A stretch of 14,189 nt of DNA from JABFRJ01 sp033812735 (GTDB taxonomy: Bacteria; Pseudomonadota; Alphaproteobacteria; Rhizobiales; Hyphomicrobiaceae), in the NCBI GenBank assembly GCA_033812735.1, contig JAPXTA010000136.1, forward strand, positions 1 through 14,189, read 5' to 3'. A program made the translations under genes and the position numbers. Below are positions 1 through 6,417 of this stretch, in pieces. Within the stretch, counting starts at the first letter, position 1, and every line of letters starts with the position of its first letter. The notes under the pieces are model-generated. The model saw only the letters and a list, made by a program, of their open reading frames with translations, made no database searches and had not been told where the DNA came from.

Positions 1-250
1 CCCTCACCCAGGGCTCGAGCGGTTGCGCCGCGTCCCAGGTGTGCCGCTTCAAATGTACCGCCAATAGCGCATCCTGAACCACGTCCTCGACATCCTCCGG
101 ACCGCGCCCGAACCGCTGAAACCCGCGCCGGACATGCGCCCGCAGCAGTCCGGCCAGCGAAGCCAGCACCTGCCGGTACGCCACCGCGTCACCCGCATTC
201 GCCGCGCGCATCAGCGCGGACAGATCAGCTTTTGAGTCCGGCGGCGGCAC
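1..250 (-). CDS. ECF-type sigma-70 family RNA polymerase sigma factor (N-terminal part, runs off the left edge)
   Basis: An open frame starts at a GTG (positions 250-248) and runs off the left edge, giving about 83 residues. The translation begins VPPPDSKADLSALMRAAN and contains EDVEDVVQDALLAVHLKR followed by HTWD and PWVR. This is the sigma-70 region 2 core typical of ECF sigma factors, which bind core RNA polymerase and recognise the -10 element. An AAAGG ribosome site lies about 7 bases before the GTG. An in-frame ATG (codon 14) is the alternative start but has no visible ribosome site. The promoter just upstream resembles the Caulobacter SigF consensus, so the gene is probably autoregulated. 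In that group an NrsF/DUF1109 membrane anti-sigma gene usually follows; it would lie outside this window. The family call is firm; the SigF subgroup is inferred from the promoter and residue pattern. Confidence 0.85.
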   Translation of the reverse strand, partial: MPPPDSKADLSALMRAANAGDAVAYRQVLASLAGLLRAHVRRGFQRFGRGPEDVEDVVQDALLAVHLKRHTWDAAQPLEPWVR

Positions 251-269
251 GGTAGGCCTTTCGAGACTT

Positions 270-295
270 TTCGGAAGACGGGCGGAATTCGTTAC
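270..295 (-). promoter_or_regulatory. SigF-like ECF promoter, GTAACG-N16-CGAA
   Basis: On the minus strand GTAACG (295-290) is followed after exactly 16 bases by CGAA (273-270). The Caulobacter SigF regulon consensus, as I recall it, is GTAACC-N16-CGAA, so this differs at one base. The element lies 20 bp before the ECF start codon, leaving a short leader that would just include the ribosome site. It suggests autoregulation of the sigma factor. Confidence 0.6.
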
Positions 296-503
296 ACCGT
301 CGGGGCGGCAACGCAAATATTCCCCTCAAACCAGCCGAAAACGGGACAACTGCGGCCGGAAAACAGCTTTCCGTTTATGAGCAGTAGACCTCAACGCTGT
401 GCACTGATCACGTGCCGGCGGTCGTGGTCCGCAAGGGCCGAGGGACCGACCCTGACAGGCGGTGCGTTTGGTTTTGCAGGCGAAGCGCTCCGCCTGTCGC
501 GGC

Positions 504-1139
504 TCACGCCACCACCTTCATTACAATGCCAGCACTTGGCACCGTGCCCGCCTCGCCCGGCATGGACACGTAGGGCGCCGTCTGTTCGACAAGGACAATC
601 CGTCCTAGCTGCTCCAAGTCGGCAAGACGCGGCGCAATGGACCGCGTGAGCAACGTCGTCTTGACCGTCATCACGATGATCCCGCCGGGCCTGCAGATGC
701 GAATGAGTTCGTCGAGCCCCTCGGCGCCGACGTGCCCCGATGTAAAGACACCGGCAGATACCACGCCCGCGAACGACGCCGTCGCCAACGGCAATGGCCC
801 GCCGAGCGCCGCACAGTGCAGCTTGTCGTATACCCCCCGTTTGGCTGCGACGGCCAGCATCCCCTCGGAAATATCCAGCCCCTCGATGTGCGGGTAGCCC
901 GCGATCTTCAGCCACTCGCCGATCAAGCCCGTCCCGGCGCCTGCGTCCAACACCGGTGTCGCACCGCGCGGCAGATACCGCGTCAGCAGCGCTAGACAGA
1001 TCGTCGGATGCCGATACCCGACCGCCGACATGTCGCTGTCGTACGTCCCGGCCCACCGGTCATAGTGCCGTGCGATCTCCTCGGGGCTTTGGGCACCATA
1101 GACCGCACCGAGATGACTGCCGGGATCGTGAGTTGCCAT
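504..1139 (-). CDS. Class I SAM-dependent methyltransferase (METTL27/Williams-Beuren-like)
   Basis: This 211-residue protein has a Rossmann-like methyltransferase fold. SAM-binding motif I is VLDAGAGTGLIG at residues 63-74, the acidic end of strand 2 is GLDISEGML at 87-95, and the later ICRPGG loop is typical of the Methyltransf_11/25 families. The N-terminal segment with HYDRWAGTYD resembles METTL27-like proteins. The substrate cannot be told from sequence. I chose the ATG at 1139 rather than the farther in-frame ATG at 1196 because a plausible promoter (1168-1196) lies between them and the residues after the 1139 start fit the family. The gene is divergent from the RNA methyltransferase at 1237, with a 97-bp shared promoter region. 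The fold is certain; the function is open. Confidence 0.85.
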   Translation of the reverse strand: MATHDPGSHLGAVYGAQSPEEIARHYDRWAGTYDSDMSAVGYRHPTICLALLTRYLPRGATPVLDAGAGTGLIGEWLKIAGYPHIEGLDISEGMLAVAAKRGVYDKLHCAALGGPLPLATASFAGVVSAGVFTSGHVGAEGLDELIRICRPGGIIVMTVKTTLLTRSIAPRLADLEQLGRIVLVEQTAPYVSMPGEAGTVPSAGIVMKVVA

Positions 1140-1167
1140 TCGTTTCCCCCATTCGCGTCCCGTAAAG

Positions 1168-1196
1168 TTAGTAAACCGGTCCATCGAAGGCGACAA
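1168..1196 (-). promoter_or_regulatory. Possible sigma-70 promoter for the methyltransferase
   Basis: On the minus strand TTGTCG (1196-1191) and TACTAA (1173-1168) are separated by 17 bases. The expected RNA start is near 1161, about 20 bases before the ATG at 1139. Both boxes are only partial matches to consensus. The position argues against translation from the more distal ATG at 1196. Confidence 0.35.
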
Positions 1197-1236
1197 ACCA
1201 GTCGCATGATCGCGGACTGACCGCTATTGAGCGCAC

Positions 1237-2361
1237 ATGAGGAATAGCACCGACTTCGAAATCTTCCTGGCGTCCGCGCCGGGTCTGGAACAGGCTCTTT
1301 GGGCCGAGGCCCGCGAAAAGGGCTGGAAAAGCGCGCGCTTCGTGCCGGGCGGCGTCACCATGAAGGGCGGTTGGAAGGACGTCTGGCGCGCGAACCTCGA
1401 AATCCGCGGCGCCAACCGCGTGCTCGCGAGGCTTGGCTCGTTCAAGGCCGAGCGGATCGATGAACTCCAAGCCCGCGCCAAAGCGTTCCCCTGGCACCGA
1501 ACGCTGCGCCGCGACGTGCCGGTCCGCGTCGAGGCGACCTGCACCAAATCGCGCATCTATCATACCGGCGCCACCGAAGAGCGGATCTCGAAAGCCATCC
1601 ATGAAACCCTTCGCGCCAAGATCGAAGACGGCGAGAACGCCGTCACGATCATGGCGCGCATCGAAGACAACGTCTGTACCTTGAGCGTCGATACCTCGGG
1701 TGAGTTGCTGCACAAGCGCGGCCACAAGGACGCTGTCAACCAAGCCCCGATCCGCGAAACGATGGCCGCACTCTTTCTGCGCCAATGCGGCTACACCGGC
1801 ACCGAGCCGGTCATCGATCCCATGTGCGGCTCAGGCACATTCGTCATCGAGGCCGCCGAGATCGCTGCCGGGTTGCCATCCGGCCGTCAGCGACAGTTTG
1901 CTTTTGAGAAACTCGCCACGTTCGAACCGGGCGTTTGGGCCGTTTTGCGCGCCGAGGTGCTCGCGAAAGTCACCACGCCCAACCTGCGGTTTCACGGCAG
2001 CGATCGAGACGAAGCGGCCGTGGCGATGGCGAAGGCCAATGCCACGAACGCGGGCGTCGCGGAGATCACCAGCTTCCGCAAGTGCGTGATCAGCGAAGTG
2101 ACGCCGCCGGACGGCCCGCCCGGGCTCGTGATCGTCAACCCGCCCTACGGCGCGCGCCTTGGCGACAAGGGCCGCCTGCAGAGCCTCTACCGCTCGTTCG
2201 GCGAAGTCATGCGCACCCGCTTCCAGGGCTGGCGCGTCGGCCTCGTGACCAGCGAAGGCTGGCTCGCCGAGGCGGCGGCACTACCCTTCGAACCGCCGGG
2301 ACCACCGGTCAATCACGGCGGGCTAAGGGTCAAGTTGTATCGCACAGGTCCGCTGATCTGA
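1237..2361 (+). CDS. rlmL: THUMP-domain class I SAM-dependent RNA methyltransferase (RlmL/YpsC type)
   Basis: This 374-residue protein is predicted to make N2-methylguanosine in 23S rRNA, as E. coli RlmL does at G2445. Residues 1-60 form the N-terminal ferredoxin-like region (FEIFLASAPGLEQAL), about 60-155 the THUMP RNA-binding domain, and about 160-370 the UPF0020 methyltransferase domain. The family motif LHKRGHK is at 158-164. The SAM site is DPMCGSGTF at 194-202 and the catalytic motif IV is NPPYG at 301-305. E. coli RlmL is fused to a second methyltransferase (RlmK); here only the RlmL half is present, as in most bacteria outside the gammaproteobacteria. The ribosome site is weak. The tyrosine-pathway gene follows 85 bp later on the same strand. 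The exact guanosine target is inferred. Confidence 0.88.
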   Translation: MRNSTDFEIFLASAPGLEQALWAEAREKGWKSARFVPGGVTMKGGWKDVWRANLEIRGANRVLARLGSFKAERIDELQARAKAFPWHRTLRRDVPVRVEATCTKSRIYHTGATEERISKAIHETLRAKIEDGENAVTIMARIEDNVCTLSVDTSGELLHKRGHKDAVNQAPIRETMAALFLRQCGYTGTEPVIDPMCGSGTFVIEAAEIAAGLPSGRQRQFAFEKLATFEPGVWAVLRAEVLAKVTTPNLRFHGSDRDEAAVAMAKANATNAGVAEITSFRKCVISEVTPPDGPPGLVIVNPPYGARLGDKGRLQSLYRSFGEVMRTRFQGWRVGLVTSEGWLAEAAALPFEPPGPPVNHGGLRVKLYRTGPLI

Positions 2362-2446
2362 TGGTGAGACCGTCCGCACCATTGCCCTGATGGCCCCTTC
2401 CGACTAGGAACCGGCAGTCATAGTCCTCTGATCCGGCCACGCCCCC

Positions 2447-3412
2447 ATGTCCTCCGCCCCCGCACCGATGTTCAATCGCGTCGCCTTGATCGGCATTGGC
2501 CTGATCGGCTCCTCGCTCTCGCATGCGATGCGCCGCGCCGGCCTCGCCAAGGAGATCGTCGGCCACGCCAAGACTGCGGCCACTCGCGACACCGCCCTCC
2601 GGCTTGGGCTTATTTCGAAGGCCTATGAAACGCCGGGCGAAGCCGCCGCCGGCGCCGATCTCGTCATCATGTGCGCGCCCGTCGGCGCCTGCAGATCGCT
2701 TGCCAAGGCGATGCAGCCCCACTTGATGCCGGGCGCAATCCTCACCGACGTCGGCTCCGTCAAGGCAGCCATCGTGCGCGACTGCGAGGCCTACGTTCCG
2801 AAGGGCGTCCATTTCATTCCCGGCCACCCCATCGCCGGAACCGAGCATTCGGGACCCGAATCCGGCTTCGCGACGCTGTTCGACGATCGCTGGTGCGTCA
2901 TTACGCCAGTCTACGGCACCGACCCCGCTGCCGTCGAAAAGCTCAAGGCGTTCTGGGAGGCGTGCGGCTCCCGGGTCGAGATCATGACGGCTGAACACCA
3001 CGACATGGTGCTCGCCATCACCAGCCACCTGCCACACCTCATCGCCTACAACATCGTCAACACCGCAGCCCACCTCGAGCGCGTTACCGACAGCGAGGTC
3101 ATCAAGTTCTCGGCCGGCGGCTTCCGCGATTTCACCCGCATCGCCGCCTCGGATCCCACCATGTGGCGCGACGTCTTCCTCAACAACAAGGAAGCCGTTC
3201 TCGAAATGCTCGGCCGCTTCTCCGAAGACTTGACGATGCTGCAGCGGGCCATCCGCTTCGGCGACGGCGAGACCCTCTTCGATATGTTCACGAAGTCCCG
3301 CGCCATCCGCCGCGGCGTCGTCGAGGCCGGCCAGGATACCGGTGGCTCTGCCGAGTTCTACAAAGCCCGCGCCGCAGCAGCGGCGGCGAAAGACGGCAAC
3401 CAGGGCAGCTGA
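2447..3412 (+). CDS. tyrC: Prephenate/arogenate dehydrogenase (TyrA/TyrC family)
   Basis: This cytoplasmic enzyme of tyrosine synthesis oxidatively decarboxylates prephenate or arogenate using NAD(P)+. The dinucleotide-binding motif GIGLIG is at residues 16-21, followed by a Rossmann domain to about residue 165. The substrate-binding and catalytic signature HPIAGTEHSG is at 127-136, and SHLPHLIA at 193-200 opens the helical dimerisation domain. Length (321) matches the stand-alone family; there is no fused chorismate mutase or ACT domain. ATGs at 2447 and 2468 are both possible starts and neither has a good ribosome site. The next gene starts 3 bp after the stop, so the two are probably co-transcribed. 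Preference for prephenate, arogenate or both cannot be read from the sequence. Confidence 0.92.
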   Translation: MSSAPAPMFNRVALIGIGLIGSSLSHAMRRAGLAKEIVGHAKTAATRDTALRLGLISKAYETPGEAAAGADLVIMCAPVGACRSLAKAMQPHLMPGAILTDVGSVKAAIVRDCEAYVPKGVHFIPGHPIAGTEHSGPESGFATLFDDRWCVITPVYGTDPAAVEKLKAFWEACGSRVEIMTAEHHDMVLAITSHLPHLIAYNIVNTAAHLERVTDSEVIKFSAGGFRDFTRIAASDPTMWRDVFLNNKEAVLEMLGRFSEDLTMLQRAIRFGDGETLFDMFTKSRAIRRGVVEAGQDTGGSAEFYKARAAAAAAKDGNQGS

Positions 3413-3415
3413 CCG

Positions 3416-4141
3416 ATGGCAGCGGTAGCAGACAGGGACCTCTGGGTCTTCGGCTACGGTTCCTTGATGTGGCGGCCGGGGTTCGCGTATGTCGAGCGCA
3501 GGCGCGCCCGTCTTGACGGGTACCACCGCTCCTTTTGCATCTCCTCGACACATCATCGCGGCAGCCCATCCCGCCCGGGCCTTGTTCTCGGCCTCGACCG
3601 CGGCGGCACGTGCGAAGGTGTCGCCTACCGGATTGCCGCTGCAAACGTGGCCGCGACCATCTCCTACTTGCGCGAGCGGGAATTGGTGAGCGGCGTCTAT
3701 CGCGAGTCCCTCGCCACAATCGAACTTCACGGCGAGCAAAAGCCGCACGTATCGGCGATCACGTATATCGTCGAACGCGCGCATCCGAGCTTCGTGCGCC
3801 TACCGCTCGCCGCCCAGGCGCACCAGATCCGCGGCGCCCGCGGACTATCGGGCGACAACCTCGACTATCTCATCAACACGGTGCACCACCTACAGGACTT
3901 GGCGATCCGCGAACGCGATCTCGAACGCCTCGTCGCCCTTGCAGCCCCCCACGTCGCCCAGCGCGCGCGATGGTCATCCGCCCCCGACCGGCTAACTTGC
4001 GCCGGGGTTGCGGCCATCCGCAAAGCCTGTGCGAGGCACCCCGATCCGGCCCTCCGCCTAAAACCGGACCAGCGCCGCCGCTTTCTCTACCGCCTGCCCG
4101 TGGCGACAGCCCGCGCGGAGCGCCTCGCCACATCCTCTTGA
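3416..4141 (+). CDS. ChaC-like gamma-glutamylcyclotransferase
   Basis: The protein (241 residues) has the cyclotransferase glycine motif YGSLMW at residues 14-19. A segment reading YLRERELVSGVYRE aligns with the catalytic region of ChaC proteins, where the acid residue would be Glu89. ChaC enzymes cleave glutathione to 5-oxoproline and cysteinyl-glycine in the cytoplasm, and that is the expected activity. After about residue 180 there is an Arg/Ala-rich extension, ending in the KPDQRRRFLYRLP region, that I do not recognise as part of the core fold. The gene starts 3 bp after the dehydrogenase stop, so translational coupling is likely, although no shared pathway is obvious. The family call is strong; substrate is by homology. 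Confidence 0.85.
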   Translation: MAAVADRDLWVFGYGSLMWRPGFAYVERRRARLDGYHRSFCISSTHHRGSPSRPGLVLGLDRGGTCEGVAYRIAAANVAATISYLRERELVSGVYRESLATIELHGEQKPHVSAITYIVERAHPSFVRLPLAAQAHQIRGARGLSGDNLDYLINTVHHLQDLAIRERDLERLVALAAPHVAQRARWSSAPDRLTCAGVAAIRKACARHPDPALRLKPDQRRRFLYRLPVATARAERLATSS

Positions 4142-4163
4142 CGAGACCGTCACCCAAAAGTGA

Positions 4164-4189
4164 GTGGCATTTGACGTGCCTCATGCCAC
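4164..4189 (+). terminator. Hairpin after the ChaC-like gene, weak terminator candidate
   Basis: GTGGCAT (4164-4170) and ATGCCAC (4183-4189) form a perfect 7-bp stem with a 12-base loop, 23 bp after the stop codon. No T run follows, so it is at best a weak or Rho-assisted terminator or an mRNA 3' end stabiliser. Confidence 0.25.
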
Positions 4190-4305
4190 ATAAAGCGGCA
4201 GGGGATTAGACGCGTTGCGGACCTGAAGCCGATATCTTCTCTGGGTGGTCAAATCTGATGACCATTCGAAGGCATCCCTTTGCGCCCGCCCAGTAACCAA
4301 CCTTG

Positions 4306-5082
4306 ATGAGCCCGATGCGCCCGACTCGATTGATCTCGGCCCTGATTGTGCTTTTCGGCTGCGCCACCACGGCGGCGGCCCAGACGGGCAACCAGCCGGA
4401 CAAGTCATCTGGCGCGATCGAAGGTGTCGTGGAGCTGTTTACGAGCCAGGGCTGTTCCGCATGCCCGGCCGCGGACGCCCTCCTCGGCGAGTTGTCGACC
4501 CGGCCGAATATCGTCGCCATGTCGTTCTCCGTGGATTACTGGGACTACCTCGGTTGGAAGGACACGCTCGCCAGCCACAAATTTACCAAACGCCAGCGCG
4601 CCTACGCAAAGGCGCGCGGCGACGGCCAAGTGTACACCCCGCAAATCGTCGTGAATGGCGCCGCTCACGTCGTCGGCAGCGAGTTGCCGGCCATCGAAAA
4701 GGCGCTCGGCAAGACACGCCAAACCGCCCCCGAGTGGATCCCGATCAAAATCCGTTCTGATCAGGGCAGCCTTCACATTGAAACCGGCGACACCCCTGCG
4801 GCAGCGGCCAAAACCCCTCTTCAGACGGCCACCGTGTGGTTCGTGACAATGGCGCGCAAAGTCGACATCACCATTCAGCGCGGCGAAAACGCTGGGAAAA
4901 CCCTGACCTACTTCAATGTAGTGCGTGAGTTTGCCCCAATCGGGATGTGGAGCGGCGAGCCTCTGTCGATCCGTCTCGATAAACAGACGATCGCGCAAAC
5001 CGGCGCGGATCTTTATGCGGTTGTGCTCCAGCAAGGCCATGCCGGCCCCATCCTTGGGGCGGCGCTTTTGCCAGCCAACTAA
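4306..5082 (+). CDS. Secreted DUF1223 family thioredoxin-like protein
   Basis: This 258-residue protein begins with an export signal: basic MRPTRLI, a hydrophobic stretch, then TTAAAQ with likely cleavage after residue 25. The mature part has the DUF1223 pattern: ELFTSQGCSACPAADALL at about residues 43-60, with a CxxC pair at Cys50 and Cys53, then FSVDYWDYLGWKD and YTPQIVVNG. The family has a thioredoxin-like fold and is common in alphaproteobacteria, but its role is not established. Periplasmic redox work is the natural inference from the CxxC. The C-terminal half is a beta-rich domain that the family usually carries. ATGs at 4306 and 4315 are both possible starts and the ribosome site is poor. 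The gene is probably its own transcription unit. Confidence 0.87.
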   Translation: MSPMRPTRLISALIVLFGCATTAAAQTGNQPDKSSGAIEGVVELFTSQGCSACPAADALLGELSTRPNIVAMSFSVDYWDYLGWKDTLASHKFTKRQRAYAKARGDGQVYTPQIVVNGAAHVVGSELPAIEKALGKTRQTAPEWIPIKIRSDQGSLHIETGDTPAAAAKTPLQTATVWFVTMARKVDITIQRGENAGKTLTYFNVVREFAPIGMWSGEPLSIRLDKQTIAQTGADLYAVVLQQGHAGPILGAALLPAN

Positions 5083-5363
5083 GTTGGCCCCAGGACGCGC
5101 CGAGAATGCGCCCAGGATGCACTATGGCATCGTCAGCGGCACGCTCGGCAAATCGAACAAGCGATATGAAACAGACATTGCCCCGCGATCCGGCGCACCG
5201 ATGACCCTGTTGGGTGGGGGGCTTGGGGCAGAGGCATCAGACATGCCAGATCGCAAGACAACGCCGAAACCCTACCCGGTCAATGCGTCGACCTCGCGGC
5301 CAAATTGCGGCTCGACGAGGGGCCCTCCAACGGCTCCGGCCACGCGAGAAAACACAAGAAAAA
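5083..5363. other. Gap with no recognised gene
   Basis: All frames here give only compositionally odd, short peptides that resemble no family I know. No tRNA or ribosome-site-led small gene is visible. GCCAAC-TAA-GTTGGC around the DUF1223 stop codon is a minor inverted repeat without a T tail. The structured part of this intergenic region begins at 5364. Confidence 0.5.
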
Positions 5364-5387
5364 AGGCCGGCACCACCGTGCCGGCCT
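5364..5387 (-). terminator. Strong intrinsic terminator for a minus-strand transcript
   Basis: AGGCCGGCAC (5364-5373) and GTGCCGGCCT (5378-5387) form a perfect 10-bp stem with a 4-base loop. On the minus strand the stem is followed by a T-rich tail (TTTTTCTTGTG); on the plus strand no T run follows. The nearest minus-strand protein gene upstream is beyond 6040, and the plus-strand DUF2794 gene lies between, so the terminator points to an unannotated short minus-strand RNA. Confidence 0.7.
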
Positions 5388-5490
5388 GGAGTGTGTCTCT
5401 GGAGAGATAGAGCCCGGAACGCCGAGCCGTGTGTGCCGTCAACGGGACTTGGGGGGAAGCCTGACTTCGGCACGCGCGGCGTTCCAGACG
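5388..5490 (-). ncRNA. Candidate structured small RNA, rod-shaped inverted repeat
   Basis: GGAACGCCG (5416-5424) pairs with CGGCGTTCC (5477-5485), and GTGCCG (5433-5438) with CGGCAC (5468-5473), forming a long rod with an internal loop. The minus-strand terminator immediately beyond suggests a minus-strand RNA whose 5' end would be somewhere near 5490-5560. Against this, extra G-U pairs between 5430-5432 and 5474-5476 form only in a plus-strand RNA, so the strand is not settled. The size and rod shape recall 6S RNA, but I do not recognise any 6S, 4.5S, tmRNA or RNase P signature. Confidence 0.35.
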
Positions 5491-5523
5491 CCTATGAGTG
5501 CCATCCTACTGAAAATTACGGCC

Positions 5524-5539
5524 GTTCATTGAATTGAAC
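5524..5539. repeat. Short palindrome GTTCA-N6-TGAAC
   Basis: GTTCA (5524-5528) and TGAAC (5535-5539) flank TTGAAT in an AT-rich island unlike the surrounding GC-rich DNA. It lies between the candidate small RNA and the DUF2794 promoter and could be an operator for either. No known regulator is assigned. Confidence 0.3.
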
Positions 5540-5597
5540 ATGGCAAACTCAAGAATTGTGTCTGAATATTTCACAACGCAACCCCGCCGGGTGTGGC

Positions 5598-5626
5598 TTG
5601 AAAACCTGTGACAACAAGACGACAAT
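5598..5626 (+). promoter_or_regulatory. Likely sigma-70 promoter of the DUF2794 gene
   Basis: TTGAAA (5598-5603) and GACAAT (5621-5626) are separated by 17 bases, matching 5 of 6 and 4 of 6 consensus positions. The expected RNA start near 5633 leaves a short leader with the AGGAGG ribosome site before the GTG at 5659. Confidence 0.5.
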
Positions 5627-5658
5627 AACCTTGTGCGGACCACCTCAGGAGGGTGCCT

Positions 5659-6045
5659 GTGAGCGATACTGAGCCGATACCGTTCCGCCCGCGCATCGAG
5701 CGGGCGACCGTCTCCGGCCCATCGCAGAGTAAACCGAACGCCAGCCCGCCGGTCATCGCTTTCAACCGGCAAGAGCTCAACGCGATCCTGAACGTGTACG
5801 GTCGCATGGTCGCCGCCGGCGAATGGCGCGACTATGCCCTCGACTTCGGGCGCGAGGCGGCAACGTTCTCCGTCTACCGCCGTACCAGCGAAGTCCCGCT
5901 CTATCGCATCGAAAAGAACCCGAAACTCGCCCGCAAGCAGGGCGCCTACTCGGTCATCACCGCGACAGGTCTAATCCTCAAGCGCGGCCACGAACTCGCC
6001 CGCGTCCTCGAAGTCTTCGCCAAGGGCATGCGCGTGGTCGGTTAG
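5659..6045 (+). CDS. DUF2794 domain protein
   Basis: This is a 128-residue cytoplasmic protein of the DUF2794 family, which is widespread in alphaproteobacteria and has no established function. The recognisable core runs from about residue 32 to the end: VIAFNRQELNAIL, then YGRMVAAGEWRDYALDF, and PLYRIEKNPKL. The first 30 residues are a low-complexity Pro/Ser-rich lead. The start is decided by the ribosome site: AGGAGG (5647-5652) abuts an upstream in-frame GTG at 5653 but sits 6 bases before the GTG at 5659, so 5659 is the better start. The gene ends 4 bases into the convergent small membrane-protein gene, so the two transcripts must overlap at their 3' ends. Confidence 0.85.
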   Translation: MSDTEPIPFRPRIERATVSGPSQSKPNASPPVIAFNRQELNAILNVYGRMVAAGEWRDYALDFGREAATFSVYRRTSEVPLYRIEKNPKLARKQGAYSVITATGLILKRGHELARVLEVFAKGMRVVG

Positions 6046-6275
6046 CGCTTTGAGTTTACCGCCGGCTCCTCATCTTGGATGTCGGGACGCAGATCGGAAA
6101 ACAGACGTTTCAATCGTCGGCTTAAGTGCACCTGCCCAAGAACGATCGTTGCGATCAGAAGCAATCCCGTCACCGGCCATCCGTTGCCCAATGCCGCAAG
6201 GGCGGCAAGTCCGCCCCACCCCAGCAGAAGCCCGTTGAGTGTGAGTATGCCAAAAAGCCGAACTATGATTCGCAT
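6042..6275 (-). CDS. Small two-helix membrane protein, unknown function
   Basis: This 77-residue protein starts at the ATG at 6275; the open frame continues upstream but there through low-complexity REP-like DNA without a better start. Residues about 3-29 (IIVRLFGILTLNGLLLGWGG...) and 32-49 (NGWPVTGLLLIATIVLGQ) look like two membrane helices. A basic then acidic tail follows: LSRRLKRLFSDLRPDIQDEE, probably cytoplasmic. I do not recognise a family. The ribosome site is weak. Its stop codon overlaps the DUF2794 stop convergently. It may be read through from the dehydrogenase gene upstream on the same strand, but a hairpin at 6340-6362 lies between. Confidence 0.55.
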   Translation of the reverse strand: MRIIVRLFGILTLNGLLLGWGGLAALAALGNGWPVTGLLLIATIVLGQVHLSRRLKRLFSDLRPDIQDEEPAVNSKR

Positions 6276-6338
6276 GAGGGAGTGCCCATCAGCATGAAAG
6301 AGTGAACAATACGGTAACGGCCCTAACGGGGCATAAAT

Positions 6339-6376
6339 CCCCCTCCCCTTGATGGGGAGGGGTAAGGGGTGGGGTG
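6339..6376. repeat. REP-like GC-rich hairpin element
   Basis: CCCCTCCCC (6340-6348) pairs with GGGGAGGGG (6354-6362) around a 5-base loop, followed by the G-rich tail TAAGGGGTGGGGTG. Similar C/G-block palindromes are dispersed in many proteobacterial genomes, so this is probably one copy of a repeat family. It could also end transcription from the dehydrogenase gene, although it lacks a T tail on the minus strand. Confidence 0.5.
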
Positions 6377-6417
6377 AATGAGCGCGGTGGGGTGACGGCA
6401 CGGTGGAGTGCTCCCCC

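Noticed and set aside
477..496. Hairpin CAGGCG/CGCCTG near the methyltransferase stop
   Set aside because: On the minus strand it is followed by A, not T, residues and starts within 10 bp of the stop, so I do not call it a terminator.
377..649. Small plus-strand open frame between the sigma factor and methyltransferase genes
   Set aside because: It has no ribosome site, overlaps the methyltransferase 3' end and looks random.
1168..1785. Long minus-strand open frame opposite the RNA methyltransferase gene
   Set aside because: It lies antisense to a clear rlmL-type gene, has no recognisable domain, and is explained by the high GC content and codon bias of the real gene.
2330..3784. 484-codon minus-strand open frame
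   Set aside because: It is antisense to the prephenate dehydrogenase and ChaC-like genes, both with clear motifs. Its composition (Gly/Ala/Asp/Arg-rich) is that of a GC shadow.
5237..5473. Minus-strand open frame across the orphan terminator
   Set aside because: It reads through a perfect terminator hairpin, has no ribosome site and no recognisable domain.
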